Assembly (NCBI RefSeq): GCF_001039355.2 | Contig: NW_019774303.1 | Location: 1-43,710, forward strand | Source: Lingula anatina | Taxonomy: Eukaryota; Brachiopoda; Lingulata; Lingulida; Lingulidae | Length of the DNA: 43,710 nucleotides | Direction: 5' to 3' | In this document: positions 42,589 to 43,710 of the stretch, piece by piece | Position numbering within the stretch: the stretch's first letter is position 1 | Layout: every line of letters begins with the position of its first letter | Position numbers and translations under genes: made by a program | Notes under the pieces: model-generated | Database searches by the model: none | Seen by the model: only the letters and a program-made list of their open reading frames with translations | What the model was told of the DNA's origin: nothing

Positions 42589-42774
42589 GTCTGCTTGTGT
42601 CATCCAGCGCTATATGGAGATTAAGAAAGAAGGTTGGTTGGGTGAAGAGTGGAAAAGACTACTGCCAGCTTGTGAGGATTGATCAACTGTCTGAAAAGAG
42701 TAAACTGGTGTCAGGAGGCCCTGGTAATAAAAGACAAATTTGAGGACATTGTGTTTCCTGGTAATAAGTAAGCA
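42589..42774 (+). pseudogene. Tc1/mariner-type transposase relic, second exon
   Basis: After ttttaacag it completes the split codon and reads GLLVSSSAIWRLRKKVGWVK, then a shift gives YCQLVRIDQLSEKSKLV and later DKFEDIVFPGNK. The S-S--WR-RKK-GW and YCQL-R-NK-KRL-like order is the second helix-turn-helix and the approach to the DDE domain. The first catalytic Asp region is reached only in degraded form and the rest is missing. At least two frameshifts are present. Confidence 0.6.
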
Positions 42775-42870
42775 AAAATCTACAGATCTGCATTCAAAAT
42801 ACAACATATGTGTTGTTGATTAAGTGCATATGTTTAAGATATTTTATTCTGCTCACTTTGTAAATTCATT

Positions 42871-42994
42871 TATATTAGCACCGTTGTTGAAAAGATATAC
42901 GTACAAACATTTACAATAATGTTTCTTGTATATATATTAGCACCGTTGTTGAAAAGATATACATACAAACATTTACAATAAGTTCTCTTGTATT
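42871..42994. repeat. 62-bp tandem duplication
   Basis: tatattagcaccgttgttg begins both units (42871 and 42933); they differ at a few bases. Confidence 0.85.
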
Positions 42995-43344
42995 TGATTT
43001 TTGAGTTTCATAATGTTTTATTTAATAATATACTATTTGTTCATTTACTTCAGATGAGTGTACCGTGGAAATGGACTCAAACTGCTGACATATTTTCCAG
43101 AAAGTGATAAGAGATGAAAACTGAAACGAAATTAGCCTGCCATACCCACTACACAGCAGACCTAAGCACCCGGACAAGGTCCATGTATGGGCAGGTTAGA
43201 CACTACAGTGGAATATTAATACTGATGTGAAAAATGTTTACTTCACTTGTAGAAATGTGATGAATTAAAGGGAAGTTTGGCAGCTGAGTCTATAACCTAG
43301 TTCCGATGGGATTCACTATGTAATTTTGGCTATACTTGTACAAA

Positions 43345-43668
43345 CCTCGGATTGAGTGCTGCATGAGCCGACAAGCCTCGGATTCAATGCTGCACATAAA
43401 ATCGCATGAAGTCGCGGATTCAGTGCTACATCTTTGGCAACTGATTGTGATTGGCCAATCATCTTATCCAATCACAGTAACTAGGTCGTGACATTTGGCC
43501 CAATCAGGATGAACTAGGTCAGGCGTTTCCACAAGGTTCGTGCTGCCGCGTTTAATGAAGTGAGCGATAGTATTCTTTCTCACATTGCTCTCACGCACGA
43601 CATTCGCTAAAGAACAAACAACAGATTACTTTCCAATTCGCCACTGTACGATTTTGATCAGCAAACAA
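43345..43668 (+). promoter_or_regulatory. Second repeat-rich leader/promoter-like region, cut by the window end
   Basis: Three copies of the cctcggattcaatgctgcac-type motif (43345, 43376, 43411), CCAAT-type sites (gattggccaatc, atccaatcacag), gcgtttaatgaagtgagcg and a donor aag|taagttttt at 43669. This is the same order as 40503-40937, so a second member of that family probably starts here and continues beyond the window. Confidence 0.45.
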
Positions 43669-43710
43669 GTAAGTTTTTCCTTTTTCAATCTATTTGCGAG
43701 CTTTTGACTT

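Noticed and set aside
1-43710. Bacterial or phage systems (CRISPR, toxin-antitoxin, restriction, operons)
   Set aside because: No spaced repeat array, no Shine-Dalgarno-linked gene strings and no prokaryotic gene density; the content is eukaryotic throughout.

Overview
The window looks like AT-rich nuclear DNA of an invertebrate animal. Supporting signs are GT/AG-spliced exon fragments, decayed metazoan transposon families (Penelope-like, Ty3/Gypsy, Harbinger, pogo/Tigger, Tc1/mariner), microsatellites and tRNA-like SINE modules. A mollusc or cnidarian would fit, but the sequence alone does not settle the phylum. There is no operon structure, no rRNA, no CRISPR array and no long intact open reading frame. 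Nearly every recognisable protein fragment is a frameshifted or truncated relic, or one exon of a split gene. All family names rest on motifs recognised by eye, since no search could be run.

Layout. One large repeat dominates and occurs three times: copy A (1-5603), copy B (8794 to about 14400) and copy C (34277 to about 37880). Four single N characters (3308, 5604, 8793, 34276) sit at or inside copy edges, so this repeat probably broke the assembly; a 545-bp piece of copy A is present twice on either side of the first N. The repeat carries three tRNA-like pol III modules (A and B only), a long-armed foldback element that is multiplied in copy C, a 157-bp inverted-repeat element, and a candidate minus-strand exon. 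After copies B and C comes a pogo/Tigger transposase relic with the same in-frame stop, so the duplicated block probably extends that far. In B it is interrupted by a Harbinger relic (14558-15132) and a Penelope-like GIY-YIG relic (about 15190-16350).

From 16.5 to 22 kb lie the pogo relic, a set of unidentified exon-like fragments, a Penelope-like reverse transcriptase relic, and the 3' end of a Ty3/Gypsy element (integrase C-terminal part, two-zinc-finger reading frame, polypurine tract, 3' LTR). From 22.4 to 27.2 kb there are exon-like pieces of several families: a basic N-terminal exon, a P2X7-C-terminal-like domain, a Gypsy integrase core, a DUF6589-like domain, and phase-matched Myb/SANT-like exons that read as tandem domains. 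From 29.3 to 34.2 kb are tandem arrays, an LTR-like insertion, a possible hAT/ZNF862-type exon and a GC-rich degenerate satellite.

The last 4 kb holds the most intact small coding unit: a 169-codon frame with an SGNH-like start (G-H-S) joined to a GIY-YIG nuclease domain. It is preceded by a repeat-rich, promoter-like leader with a short possible intron and lies between 31-bp inverted repeats. A second copy of the same kind of leader is cut by the window end, and a two-exon Tc1/mariner-type transposase relic lies between them. Nothing here forms a demonstrable working pathway; the region is best read as a nested transposon graveyard with a few candidates worth checking.
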